Both the position numbers and the translations under genes were made by a program. This document shows positions 48,798-62,371 of a stretch of 64,000 nt of DNA, piece after piece. How positions within the stretch are numbered: the first letter of the stretch is position 1; every line of letters begins with the position of its first letter. The DNA comes from Lepidurus packardi (lineage: Eukaryota > Arthropoda > Branchiopoda > Notostraca > Triopsidae), in assembly GCA_023053545.1 (NCBI GenBank), contig JAKZAN010000183.1, positions 1 through 64,000 on the forward strand, written 5' to 3'. The notes beneath the pieces were generated by a model. It was not told where the DNA came from. It ran no database searches and saw nothing but the letters and a program-made list of their open reading frames with translations.

Positions 48798-49590
48798 TCA
48801 CTCCCGATCACGTTTCTTCTTCCTTTCACCTAGCAACTCTAGGATCTTCAGGAAAACTGATACGATGTCCATGTAGAGAGTCATTGCACCCATTATGTAG
48901 TCATCCAGACTAATTTCGGCTTTCCTTCCCCCCATTATAGATTGTGTATCCAGTACGAGAAGCACCAAGTAGACTCCTGCGAACCCCACACATTTCACAA
49001 AATGAAGAGCATTCATCCCTAAGAACCAGTTAATTACTGAGATGAACAGTAAAGCACTGATAGTCCCGGAAATCAGACCTCCGTATATCGTATAATCTTT
49101 TTTGCAGGTCATTGCGTGTAGAGTGAGGCCGAGAGTAATGCCAAGGGTGAGAGTGGCAGCAAAAAGCACAGAATGGGGCTCATACATAGTCGTTATGAAG
49201 GAGATCGTATATGACTCACTGAGGGTGAAAAGGCCAAGAAGGATGTAGTTCAGAGGGGCACTCCGGCTGACGTTTCTCGAGGCTAGTATTAGAAATAAAT
49301 GGGATGTTTGAATGCTATTATGTACTTAGTGAAAAGGTTGTTCCTATGATTATGAATAGATTGACATAGAGGATAGTAGAATGTCTAGCCTGGAATCTGC
49401 GGAAAGCAGGGTAGGCTGTAGACAAGTAGACGGCCAGACAAGTGATCAGAAGCTGGCAGGTAAGTATGGCGTAGACCTTTCGGACAAACTGGGTACGGGC
49501 GTGACCAAGTAAGGACTTCGATGAGAAGGAGGTATGGTGCTTGGATGGCTAGTAGAAGTGGCCTTGATGAGGAGGTTGTTAGGAGTACAT
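48798..49590 (-). CDS. Bax-inhibitor-1 / TMBIM (lifeguard) family membrane protein, 249 aa
   Basis: Exons 49590-49326 and 49282-48798 with a 43-nt intron (phase 1). A cytosolic N-terminus (QPPHQGHFYEPSKHH) is followed by seven hydrophobic segments beginning VRKVYAILTCQLLITCLAVY. Family landmarks: NYILLGLFTLSESYTISFIT, FAATLTLGITLGLTLHA, LVLLVLDTQSIM and the terminal segment with YIMGAMTLYMDIVSVFLKIL. It is probably a Ca2+-leak/stress protein of ER or Golgi membranes. The C-terminus is basic (GERKKKRDRE). Confidence 0.9.
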
Positions 49591-50188
49591 GATGGTCTTA
49601 TGGATGTGTGTGGTATAGTTTATATTATAGTTGTGTGCTAGAAATATTATGAGGCTTTATAGTATGATATGATTTATATTTTAGATGAGTATTAAGGAAG
49701 GAAAGTGGTGCATATCGATTGAAAGAGTAGGAAGATGGGATTGTAATTCATCCACGTATGAATAATAGAAGCAAAACCCATGCATACAAATTATCGGTCG
49801 ACCTCATCACAAACTATGGTGAGCAATTGTGGCTTTACGGTTTCTTCCAGGCATCAGAATCAAAACTAAGCCAACCAGCATATTCAGATAGATTCTTCAG
49901 ACTCCCCTCACTGATCACGAGGGTATCCTATTGCCGAACAATTGCTTAATTTTCTATTAGTTTGGTGGGTCACTACAAATGTGCATGACAGAGGCTCAAA
50001 GTTCTTTCAAGGATTTAGAGCAATATACATTTATAGTTCCAACAGTTATTTAGATTGGATTAAGCCAAATACACAGGAAACAACCAAAACACATTTTCAG
50101 TCATCTGAAATCTCAAGTTTCAAGCAATTCTCATGTAGCTTGTTTATAATACTATCTGTAGTCTCTTTTCACACCTAATTCCAATCGA
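49591..50188. other. Intergenic, divergent promoters
   Basis: About 600 bases between divergent genes. Short frames only; nothing recognised. Confidence 0.5.
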
Positions 50189-50836
50189 ATGGGTTGCGGT
50201 TAGAGCAGATACCAAATTGTCGCCATCAGTGGTTCCCTCCGCCACAACTCCTACAACTCAGGCATCCTACGATACCTCCAATCCCTCCCTTTCCCGCACC
50301 CAATTGAGGTCTTATCCATCGACCAATTACCCATCTTTAATAGAGACATTGAGCTCTAAAATAGTATCTGAACTACATATTACACAACAATTTCACTTAA
50401 AATTTTAGGAGTGCCTGAGAGTGTGATAGATTTTAGATCACGATTGAGAAAAGCCCATGCCTTGATCATAGCTGCTCCGGAATACAACGGGGCAGTGTCT
50501 GGAGTCTTAAAGAACGCATTAGAGTGGGCCGGGCGTGAAGAAACATCAGCTTTCAATTAACCTAGTCCCCTTTTACATAAGAAGATCGGTAACTGTAGAT
50601 TGTCTATTTGTGTTATAGGAGTGGTGTCTACTTCGTTCCTGACGCAGGGGCAAATAGAAGACATGCACCGAATCGGGAGTTACTATGGGTGCCGCTTCTG
50701 CCGTTAAGACTACTACGTGAGAATCAGCAGATCGGTATTTGATGAGGAGGGTAACGTGGTGTCCTAAAGAGAAAAAGAGAGGCTCGAAGAATGGCTGAAT
50801 ATGTTTTGCAAGTTTCTGGCGGCTGAAGGATCGTGA
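50189..50836 (+). CDS. NADPH-dependent FMN reductase family flavoprotein, 190 aa
   Basis: Exons 50189-50363, 50409-50588 and 50619-50836; introns 45 and 30 nt. The 30-nt intron is in-frame and TGA-free, but removing it restores the family sequence KKIGVVSTS. FMN-binding GSLRHNSYNSG near residue 17, IDQLPIFNRDIE, and the signature APEYNGAVSGVLKNALEWAG are diagnostic. Family: SsuE/ArsH-like quinone or flavin reductases (flavodoxin fold). Likely cytosolic. The C-terminal helix is EREKERLEEWLNMFCKFLAA. The fourth codon after start (TAG) is read as Glu. Confidence 0.9.
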
Positions 50837-51175
50837 GTGCTGAAGATGAAGGTGCTGGTTTGGATGGAGAGAATTGTTAAATATTTACTGGTGTTATTGA
50901 ACAATTCTGACACAGATTCCTGAATACTCGAATATATAAATGGATCGGCATATTTCTAGAACTCTCAAGACATCTAATTTTAACAACATTTACATTACTC
51001 CCCTTCTTTAAACTGACGCTTCTTCTCCCTAAATGAAGATATGAGTAATGGGGTCCATATTTCTGTAAATATGAACATCGAGGAATGGTAGTTATTGAGA
51101 AGGAGTAGTGCTAAAAACATAGGATCATAGTTTGATTGGAACTACGCACAAGCATGGATCAATTTGGTGAAATCT
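50837..51175. other. Intergenic, convergent
   Basis: 339 bases between convergent stops; AT-rich, no gene recognised. Confidence 0.5.
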
Positions 51176-51819
51176 TCAATAAGATTTCTTGAATCTAGGG
51201 ATCAGTTGGCTAACAAGGTTCTTTAGATCCTGCAGAATGGCATCGATGTCCTATGAACGCATTTCGAACCTCGAAGTCACCAGCAAACCCAACCACCAGA
51301 TGTTCACTCCTATAAAACTCAAAAATAATTATATATCCGATTGCATTGTTCTGTACCGAGGAACAGTAGAGCTTCAGTGCTGAACATGTGAGAAATCAAA
51401 CCTAAAAACATGCACCCAAGCAAGTACTACGATCAGGCATTCATTAACTTTAGAGTGTGGTTGTTTACATTGATCATCGAATCTTCTACTCTGGTGCCTA
51501 GATGGAGTAGCCTATCTATCATAACCTGGATCTGGTTCCCAGTCTTTTCGAGTTCAGAAGGCTGGACGAAAATGTATCGAGGGAGAGTGACGTTAAAATA
51601 TCTGGGAAGCTTCATGAGAATGAAAAGTGCTCCCAGGAAGTAAAGGAGGGTTTATGCGACGAAATAGGGGACGGTATATGATTGGAGCCAAAGCACTTTG
51701 ATGAGAGCAGCATTGAGGAAAATGAAGAAGGTGGAAGAAAGTATGGGGTTTTAGAAAGCAAGGACTGATGATGGTTTAAGATGGTGCCAGAGTTGGGTGA
51801 GTTGATGGTTGGTATGCAT
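51176..51819 (-). CDS. Reticulon-like ER membrane protein, 175 aa (with a 23-nt exon)
   Basis: Three exons: 51819-51449, 51379-51357 (23 nt) and 51309-51176; introns 69 and 47 nt. Only this arrangement links the hydrophobic N-terminus to the downstream coding stretch without TGA. The start HQLTQLWHHLKPSSVLAFEN resembles the reticulon-homology lead W-x-P-x-x-S-x-x-x-F; two long hydrophobic hairpins follow (FFIFLNAALIKVLWLQSYTV; VAETLLYFLGALFILMK; then LLFLGVNIWWLGLLV), and the tail EDIDAILQDLKNLVSQLIPR resembles the reticulon C-terminus. The family shapes tubular ER. The assignment is by pattern, and another small ER membrane family is possible. Confidence 0.5.
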
Positions 51820-52121
51820 GTGATGTGTTGGGTAGAGTATATATGTTTAGGATATTATAGGATGAGTAGGATGAGGTAATTGAATGTGATAGGCATGCTC
51901 GGTTGATGGGAGGGTATAGTTTTTCTCATAGCATGAGATGATTAAAAACAGAAGAAAATAACTTCTGTGTTGCAATGGTCCATACCGATATTGTCTATCA
52001 GGGTCCTCACCTTTTTATTTTTCTATTCGTCTGCCCACAAGAATATAAATTTATTATCCGGTAACACATTATCCCAATAAATATCAATATCATCCAAACT
52101 ATCCCTCCATTACTACCAACC
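51820..52121. other. Intergenic, divergent promoters
   Basis: 302 bases between divergent genes; no other feature. Confidence 0.5.
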
Positions 52122-53093
52122 ATGCACCAAAAGCACATCTCACCTCACCATCATCCCCAAGATTTCAATGTTGAGCATACTATTTGTCCCTGGAACACCG
52201 AAGAAAATCAATAGCATCACTATCGTCCAACGTAGTATTAGAGGCTCCCCTCGCTCCCCCTACTTTCCAATAACCTCTTGTCCTCCAAAGAACAGTTGCC
52301 CCTCAAAATCCTAAACCCATAAACCCGAAGCCCTCGCAACTCATTCAAAAAAGTGTATAAACCTTCGCCCTATCTACCACCCTATCTACAGCAGCTCACA
52401 AAACTCAAATCCGATAGTAATAACCCGAATGCACTCCTCTCCCCTATTATCCGAAGACGGGATATCCAGAATCTTCTCATGCTGCACTCCACAAAACACA
52501 GGAGAGATTAAAATCATCAGCATAACTTTAGGGGAATTCATAGAGAAGGGAAAACAACCACTACACCCGGCCAACCTCCAGCCAATCCTGATATAGATGA
52601 CCTCACAGCGAGAATTCCTCTCAAGCCTCACTGCTTTAGCTTTGAGACCAACCAATACCACCTCCAGACCAGAAGGCCTTCATGTAAGATGAGTAAAAAT
52701 AGTTATTGCTGCATGAACAACCGCAAAAATCTTCTGCTTTTAGATTGTGAGTCAGATCCATTTATAGGCAACACGGCATCATCTATAGACACACTAGTCT
52801 AGAGGAATTTAAAAAGAAGTCCATTAGTAGAACAGGACATGAACAATAGCATTAATAAGGTGGTGGTTAAAGTCAGGGGAATGCAGGCAGGCAGCTAGAA
52901 CCTATTGGGAAGAATGCCAACAGATCGAGACAGAGTATTTTTTTCGAACTTTATAAAGAACATAGAGAAAGAGAAGCGACAGTACCAAAGCAGATAGTTA
53001 TAGAAGTGGAGTAGTAAGAGCCAGAGTAGCAAGTTAAAATCTGTAGGTCGAATTTCGGGTTCCTTAGAGATTGAAACCGGAGAAAAGGACTGA
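52122..53093 (+). CDS. Protein of unknown function, 323 aa
   Basis: Single exon, ATG 52122 to TGA 53091-53093, with nine TAR codons read as Glu. It is His-rich at the start (MHQKHISPHHHPQDF) and basic and polar throughout. A Cys-containing stretch (CKMSKNSYCCMNNRK) sits near residue 200, and a charged helix (SNFIKNIEKEKRQYQSREL) near the end. No membrane segment or enzyme motif. Probably largely disordered; I do not recognise a family. Confidence 0.65.
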
Positions 53094-53807
53094 TAATTGA
53101 TGAATGCAAAAACAACTGGCTAGAGGATGATAATTGTGTCCGAATAGTTAGTCGTGGGATTGGGTCTTTAAAGATTGCCTCGTAGCAGTTTGTTTTGGTC
53201 GCTCTGGAACAATCCAGATTTCTGACTGATATGGTTATTGTATTACTTTCCTCTTACAAATTTTCATCAACTCCTTTTTTTATAGTTTTTCAGTGCAGAT
53301 TGTTCATGCACTGCTTCAGCATGTCGTACTACCTACTACATTCCCTGTGCTCACTCATTATTCCCTTCAGAGATACGCACTCACTGTAGCTCAAACTCTA
53401 TGTTCCCAAATATGCATGTATATTTTCTTATTTTTGTTTTACATGACGCCTACATTTCTAGAGCAGTTGGCTGAGTCTTGCCGTGAAAGGTCTATTCCTT
53501 TGGACTACCTTGACAATACTATAGCCTGCGGTCTCAAAGATTTTTTCGTTCATAGAGTATTATCCTTATTATACAATATTTATGATTGACCATGTATCGA
53601 TTTGTTAAGGCACTGTATACTCCTTTGATTTCTTACTTATGCCCAACCCTCGCGATGCAAATAATATCAACACGTTTGATTTAAGTATCCTACAGTAGTA
53701 GAAGTATATGTAGCCCTATAGTCGCCTAAGACTTTCAATTCAGATTGTTTATCATCCATTTTCCTGCCATACCTTAATTAATCATGTTACTACGATAGCA
53801 CATATTC
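53094..53807. other. Intergenic, convergent
   Basis: About 710 bases between convergent stops. A plus-strand frame ending at TGA 53587 contains TFLEQLAESCRERSIPLDYL, which looks protein-like, but it lacks a supported start or partner exon, so it is only noted here. Confidence 0.4.
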
Positions 53808-55356
<1,549 letters not shown>

Positions 55357-56025
55357 TCTGATGTTACTCTTTTTTAGGTTCTAATAAGTTTAAAATTTGT
55401 GTCAGATACGGTTAAAAGATTTCGATGTTAAGGGCTAAGAAAGCCAGATGGCAAAACAGCAAATGAGTAGGGCTCTGCGTGAGAAGTGGTAAGCATGAGC
55501 ATGATGTGGGTGTCAAGGGATACTTTTAAACCTGAGGAAGTTAGGAGTGATGTTCCTGGAGGGTTGTTGTTTGGCTTGGTTGTGATTGTCTGGTCGTTGT
55601 AACATATATCTGGGTTGTATGTTTAGAAAGCCCAAACTGTTTTAAGATAGATTTTGATTATAGATTAAATATCTGCAGGAGCTGCATGAGGTGGAGTAGG
55701 AGAGAGTATACTACATGGCTCAGTTTTGATGATAGCAGAGGAAGTAACAGTGCGAACCAGTGTTTGATTGGTCAGGATAAGACTGAGAGATTCTCAACAA
55801 GCCTCGGAGACCTTTTCTTATGCACCCAGAAATAATTCAATTGGCGAATGCCTCTTCCACTCTCTATAGTCAATGTTTTTATCTGCAGAACTAATATTTA
55901 TTTATTCAGTCATATGCAAGAAATATAAACCAGCATACAGCATCGACTTCGACAAGCTGCGCTTCTTCTCAGTCCTGCCTCTCCCTAACAGCCATGCCAT
56001 AATCCATCCTATCAATAAAGTGAGA
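55357..56025. other. Intergenic, divergent promoters
   Basis: About 670 bases between divergent genes. A frame upstream of 56026 is open from 55873, so the next gene could begin earlier. Confidence 0.45.
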
Positions 56026-58171
56026 ATGTCCAAAGACAGTCCCGGCTACACATCAGAGAAGCATAAAAAAATAGAATATAAAAATAAAATTGGGTCCTCA
56101 ATATCCTCAAGACCACAATCAAGAACCTCAGCATACACAAAAAAAGGTACTCCAGTATCCCACACACTCCCACATTATTGCATCAGTTCTTTGTTCTAAT
56201 TTCTGCAACATACTCCGAATTACTAGTTAATCCTGATTATTCCTATTCCGAAGGTAGTACTTGGACTCCACTCTCAGAATCATGTTGACGATGGGACATA
56301 CTCCCGCTCTTCCTGAACTACTCAGCCTCTCTGAATCCGATCTTGAAGACAAGTTTACAGAAGCCATAATCACCCTTTACCTGTCCTTCTTCGACTCGAT
56401 AGCAGACAAGTACGAGTTCAGAACCCCAATCCGCAGCATCGTGCGGCCCAATAACAATCACATGCTTTACGACCTGACCAAGTATCTTATAAACTTCACT
56501 AGGGATTACTTCAAACAGGCTTTCGTTAGCCATTCCCTCGCTTGTCGAATAAAAAATCACAACATTTCTTCGGGAGGGAGTATGAACTAATCAGAAAGGA
56601 ATAAGATGGAAGCAGTATGTGTGTAGTCGAAGGCCAACGCCTCGCGCCATTTTCAGATGCCGTTACTCTGCGCTCCGACTGTGATTATATCCAATCCCAT
56701 CTGTGAGCGACGGATTGCAACACCCGTTATGATAAACAAATCATTTAGAACCGAGCGTACTTCACTAAAAAAAATATCACCCGATAAAATCCACAACCAA
56801 TCGAAATTACTCCCTGAATCAACTAGAAATAATCATTCCAAGAGTGCCATCCTCAGCAAGGTACGCTCTGCTAAGTACAGCAGACACCCTCCTATGGCAA
56901 CTAATACTAGCACTTAAGAACTTCTCCTCGTATAAATGGGTGCCTTATCTGGAACCTATCGGCTCTCGGGACTAGATCATCGCGAAATTGAGAATATTTG
57001 CAATGATATGTTTTTTGCCCTCAGGTAGCAAAATTATCACATCAAATAAGTACAGAAACGTTGGCGCACCAAAGCCTTTGCCGAGAAAGCTTCTTTCAAC
57101 CAAGTCTACTCTAACGATGTTTACACTCTTCAGGAAGTGGAGTAGTTGCAAAGTAAGGCGCGTGTAGCTGTTCCCCGCTTACAATCTATCACTCTTTCTC
57201 CAGAGCAGCCAGATTAATATGACACCCCTCTGCAGATATTTGCAGGAGCCTATCTGGAAAACGTCCTGAAATACCAACAGCTTGTCGCCAAAACACCCCC
57301 GATCACTGTTACCTCTGCACCCAACGCCAGATACATGCTCATTTTGCGTAAGGATTTCTTGGCACCATTACAACTCAAATCTGTGATCCTTCCTAAAGGT
57401 AAAGAGATCAGCCGTTCACATCAAAATTCTTCACAGCAAAAACCTAGTCGCAGCTATTCCCTGTCAAGTAGACTGCCCCAAACCAAATCCTACACGGCGA
57501 GTAGCGAACTGAAGGAGGCCTATCACGTGAATAGATTGGTATAGTAATAGGAAAATGCGTAAAACAAACCAGATAAAAGAATGTCTCAGAAAATACTGCC
57601 TCAACGATAGATCCCTATAAAGAATAGTACACAGTCTCTCAAGCCCTCCTTCTCGATGGTTCTGAAGAGAGAAAAGGGTCTGGCTACTTCACCTAAAATG
57701 GAGACTTCATCTTCTACAAACCTGACAAAACCCCTTTGTACTCTACCTACTTCTGAACAGAAGAATTCAAACAGCCAATCTTTAAACGTATTTGGAAAAA
57801 GTAAAGTCTCGGAAATAAAACATTATCCGCAGCATCTACCATCTTTGAAACGGCTGAACCCCCACCAACAAACACTTTGTAGCTAGTTAGATGTCTAGAC
57901 AACTCATTACTAAAAGAACAAGTAGCTATACTCTAGTAAGAAACTCTACGACTTGGAAAGCAGGGGTGTCCAAAGAGAACTTTTATTAACTGAAGAAGTA
58001 CATTATGAGGAAAGCAGCAGGTAGAAGTAAGAAGGTTGGAAATTGCGAAACGTACGGGCGTTCAGTAGGAGCAGGAATCTGTAGAAGGTCATAGAGAAAC
58101 ACTGTCTGTAGATTGTGAGGCTGATAGGGCTTCCAGGGAGTGTTTCGAAGAAGAACATAAAGTCGTACTGA
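56026..58171 (+). CDS. Protein of unknown function, about 680 aa
   Basis: Exons 56026-56154 and 56258-58171; the donor GTATCC and acceptor GGTAG are the pair that keeps phase 0, although a start at 55873 is possible. After a short basic lead there is a folded-looking helical segment (DKFTEAIITLYLSFFDSIAD; NNNHMLYDLTKYLINFTRDY), a second conserved-looking segment near residues 270-370 (LSGLDHREIENICNDMFFAL; QIFAGAYLENVLKYQQLVAK), then a Ser/Lys-rich disordered region and a charged helical C-terminus. No known domain identified. More than 20 TAR codons occur. Confidence 0.65.
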
Positions 58172-58575
58172 TGGTGGCTGATATAGATGGAAGTAGTTGG
58201 ACGAGCAGCATCATTGTGTATAGTGGTGCAAGAATGCCTTGTTGTGGAATGTGTTGTGGTTTATGTTAGAGATGGTATAGAGAGGCATTCACTTTGTATT
58301 TTGACTGATTTCTATTGATATTTAAGTTCTTCAAAATTCGCACACAAATACATCTACTAATTTTTATGCAAATATGATAATTGATCATCAGGCATACCTA
58401 CATATTTTTACTGACTTTTCCCTTCACCTATAACTCTAGTCAACTCTGTCTCCCGATAAAATTTATAATCCCACCTCTTCACTCTTTAACATAAATATTG
58501 CATCACAGAATACCCATCAAAAATACGACACCCTCAAAATACAAAACACGCCCCAATAATATTAGCAACCCTCCT
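58172..58575. other. Intergenic spacer
   Basis: About 400 bases between tandem rightward genes; AT-rich, no feature recognised. Confidence 0.5.
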
Positions 58576-60163
58576 ATGCACCAACCTACTCTCCCACATC
58601 ATTCCACCTCACACCATATCTACCCTCTTCAATACTCCTATCCACTCAATCTACAATATAGCAGTACATCCTACAATCTATCCGTTCCTCACTCATCTCC
58701 CAGGCCCCTTGCCTCCTCAAATAACTATCCAAATTCCAATCTCCCCACACCACCATCTCTCGCACATTCTCCTTATGCTTCCTTTCCGATCGGGGAAGTC
58801 GTATTTGCACAGAACAGGCTGGAACATATGAATGCAATCCTGGAAGCCACCGATTCTACAGGTGGACTATTTCTGGGAGATATTATAAGCACCAAGAAAC
58901 CCGACCTCCTCAACAAACATAGGATCTAAGCCGTGCTCTCTTGTGGACTTGACGCAGGTATCCTTTCATTTCTTCAAATCAAACCTATATGTCCCATGAT
59001 TTTTACTAGTATTCACACCTCCCTATAACTCCCAAATACAAATCGATAGCCTCAAACTCATTGCTGCGAAGGATAGTCTCGACTACCAAATCGCCTCTCA
59101 CTTTGATGATACCTATCATTTCATCGATGAGCATATTTCGAGGAAACGCAACGTTCTCGTACATTGCCATGCTGGAGTCTCTCGGTCAGCCACCATAGTT
59201 ATCGCATACCTCATGCGCAAGAACGGATGGGGCTTTTCGCAGACTCTTGAACATGTTCGCCTCAGAAGAAAGAGAGTGAAGCCGAACGAAAGCTTCGTTC
59301 GTCAGCTACTAGAGTATTAGCAGAAAGTCAAACAATAGCAAAAAAATAGGAGCTAGCTCCTTTCGGCATCCTCATCATCCTCAAAACTAAGCTAAAATCC
59401 TGATAGATTTAACAATCTAGAACAAAATGCAAGTTCAGGGCAGTCTGGAGCAACCAGTAAACGCGGAAATGAAAGTTCATCTAAATAGGATAAAAATATA
59501 ATTGGTCTTAGCAATGAAGATTTGGAAAAAGGCAATACTGACAACTCTCAGAGAAGTACTAACTATAGTATTCAAGTCCTGACAAAATAATTCAACGCTC
59601 TCGCACCAATCCTCGACGAGAAGACCCCTAAGAAAACTAGCCGTGTGTCTGCAATATGCGAAACGTCCACAGTGTGCAAAGATCCAAAACAGTATATCCT
59701 TAACTCCAATTTCAGCAAAACAGATAATTATACTGACAACAATTCCTCAACAGAGCGAGCAAGATCTCCGATGCTTTCAACTCCTTTAACCCAGCATCAG
59801 TTTAATTCAGACCCTTATTTAGCTTACATAGACTCTAAAAACTAAAAGCCTTCATCTCTGGCAGTATCCTCTTTTGAAGTATTTGACTTAACGAAGTCGA
59901 TGCACGTCAAGAGATCATCAGAATGGGTACGACCCATACAACCGTTCACTAATTTCTATCCTAATCCTCAAGGAAGATGTGATGCTACCGAATCGTTATC
60001 TGGAGTACCACGAACTACGATGAGTTTCCCCATTGGTTCAAGCCATTTCTTGGGTTATAGCCAGAATATGCAAGGTACTGGCGGATATCAAGGTGGAATG
60101 GAGCAAATGAGGCTAGATTATGCAAGGAACCCTTAGAGAAACATGTTGACTCGCAGGTTCTGA
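58576..60163 (+). CDS. Dual-specificity protein phosphatase with long tail, 511 aa
   Basis: Exons 58576-58957 and 59010-60163; 52-nt intron in phase 1. The first 110 residues are Pro/Ser/Tyr/His-rich. The DUSP domain runs at about 115-270: GGLFLGDIISTKKPDLLNKH, SLKLIAAKDSLDYQIASHF (Asp general acid in AAKDS), FIDEHISRKRNVL and the catalytic loop VHCHAGVSRSATIVIAYLM (HC-x5-R complete), then KRVKPNESFVRQLLEYE. The remaining 240 residues are Ser/Asn/Lys-rich and disordered. It should be an active Tyr and Ser/Thr phosphatase; the substrate is unknown. Start chosen at the first in-frame ATG; the frame is open a little further upstream. Confidence 0.88.
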
Positions 60164-60312
60164 AAAGGTGGTGAGCAAATGAGGAGAATAATGTATATTA
60201 TTATTGAACTACTAAACTTATAAGATAAAATTATATTAAGAACGGGATACGGAGTCATCCTGCATATCTAGAAAACAAACTGCTATTATTTAAACCCACG
60301 AAGTTACAAACA

Positions 60313-61622
60313 TCATCCTTACCCTAAGTCTCGATTATCTTCAGACTCTATCCTTCCCTCACACTTCTTCCGCCCGTTTCCACCCCAAACTGAGGCCTCT
60401 CCCCGTAGCAGTTCCCCCACAACCGATAGACGCATATAGTTAATGTCTAACTGCTCGAAACTCATTCTTTTTTCGTCTCTTATCACCCCCTTCATTCCTC
60501 TTAATGTGTATACTCCACAATCGTGTCCGTTTCTCTGTTGTGGATAGTCCTCACATACCGTTATTATTAGGTCATCTAACCCATAAAAATCTTTACAGAA
60601 CTTCAAAAGGTTCTTAGGCAGATACTGGTTTAGATAGGCTTGCGGTCCTTTTTTGATGCTATCATAGACTCGCAGCCCTAGTTTGCTCACAACGACAAAG
60701 AACCAGTGGGTATTATTCTGGTTGATTGGGACAACGGCTACAGTTGAGGGTGTTAGTTGTAGTTTCTTGATGACCCTGTGTAGTTATCTCTCCTGCTTAT
60801 TTACTATGGTCGTGGCAAAGTGAGTGTTTAGGATGATCTTGTCTGGGCCGAAGTAGGTTTTGTTTAAGAGTCGAATGTATGCATTAATGACTTCATCATT
60901 GAGCCAATTCTGAGGCCGCAGGGTTTTGAGGTTATGGTAAGTCAGGGACTCAAGAATATGGGGATGTTTTATAACCTAGATGTTTTTTAAACTCTCCTTG
61001 GCTCTCCAAATGTTATACTGAATCCTTGAGAATTCCTCCTTGGTCAGAACAGGATATTATAGTTGGAAGGCATATTTGGATTCCAGATAGTACTTGACTG
61101 ATTTATTGTACGCGAGTTATACTTCCTAGGCATTAGGCTAAGCATATGTGCTTGTATGACTCAATTTCTGTTGGAGTTGCGCATTATTTCTGCTTTCTTC
61201 AACAGTCTCACATGCAAATGCAGTCTCTTCTGCACTAATTCTGAGTCGGCATATGCGATCGCGCAAGTTCTAGATTTCGATTTGTTCTTTTTAGCCCTCA
61301 TCAGTGATCATGATGAATTCGCGCATTTCTGTCAATAGATCATGCTGACTGTTTGCCTGTTGATCTTATTATGATATTTTATTTATGCTTCTGCCAGTTT
61401 GATCCACACTTACTTTCTTGATGACTTGCTTCTGTGGAATCGATTTTTACTAGATCACAAATTATTGAAGTTGGCATAGGCGATTGCTTTAGCTACCTCT
61501 ATGAGATGGTAAACTAGGTTTTAACGAGAGTGAGCTATTGTTGTGTCTTCTCCACTCTTAATCTGCTGTAATTCGTCTATCGTAGCTCGTGGATGGTTTT
61601 CTGTCTTTATGACAATGGACAT
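60313..61622 (-). CDS. Ulp1/SENP-type SUMO protease (peptidase C48), 414 aa
   Basis: Exons 61622-61497 and 61431-60313; 65-nt GT-AG intron, phase 0. The N-terminal half is helical and acidic. The C48 domain begins at LRPQNWLNDEVINAYIRLLN and carries a full triad: His in NNTHWFFVVV, Asp in RVYDS, Gln in YPQQRNG and Cys in HDCGVYTLRG. It should process SUMO precursors and remove SUMO from targets in the nucleus. The C-terminus after LSVVGELLRGE is short and charged. Convergent with the DUSP gene, with 149 bases between stops. Confidence 0.9.
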
Positions 61623-62371
61623 TTGAAGCTTGTGGATGGGTGATGAGATCAACTTGGCAGCCCCATTCGGAAGTGTTAGTGATGGGTTTGGTGACGGTTT
61701 TTTTATTTGGTGGTTACTAGTGTTAGGATTGGTGGAGAGTGAGGATGAGGGGTTTATTGGATGGGGGTTTGAAAAGCCTACCCCAAACTTATTTGGCGAA
61801 ATTCATGAGGGATGAGTGGTGTCTGGGTGTTTGAAGGAGTATGTATATATTTGTATTAGCAAACTAGAGTTTATTATCTAGACTGTTTAAATAAATGTTG
61901 CGTAGCCTGTGCAATGTGCACCGTGAGTAAGAACACTCCCAAAAAGATTAACACTCCTCCTAAATTTCAAATTACAAACAACATATTTTTAAAATAAAAC
62001 ACATATACGAGCCCCAAAAATTAATGCACCATCATCTACCTTTCTCCACCCAACCCCCAATCAATATTTCCCCTCACCTCATCTAGGCCTCCAGGTCCAA
62101 ATTCAATGATAGACATATTCGCAGTCGTTCCAAATAGCAATTCGCTTTCCTAAGCGAAGACTATAGAACAGACAGCTTATATTCCCTTAACCTGGCATCC
62201 ATCTCTAAATAGAAATCTAAACAACACGCCTCTGATACTCCATGCCAACGCCATCTCTTTAACTCAGCTCCTCATCACTACCTTGCTCCATTCGAACAGT
62301 CTATGTCAAGAAGACTAAAAAAATCATCCTCCGTTTTATAAATCCATTCCTTCCAAACCCCTTTTAAAAAT
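61623..62371. other. Intergenic, divergent promoters; possible upstream exon
   Basis: About 750 bases. A frame starting ATG 62107 reads MIDIFAVVPNSNSLSEAK and later IPLTWHPSLNRNLNN, which resembles the start of a WD-type protein, and it could be a first exon of the following gene. I found no GT-AG pair that joins the frames cleanly, so it is not called. Confidence 0.4.
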
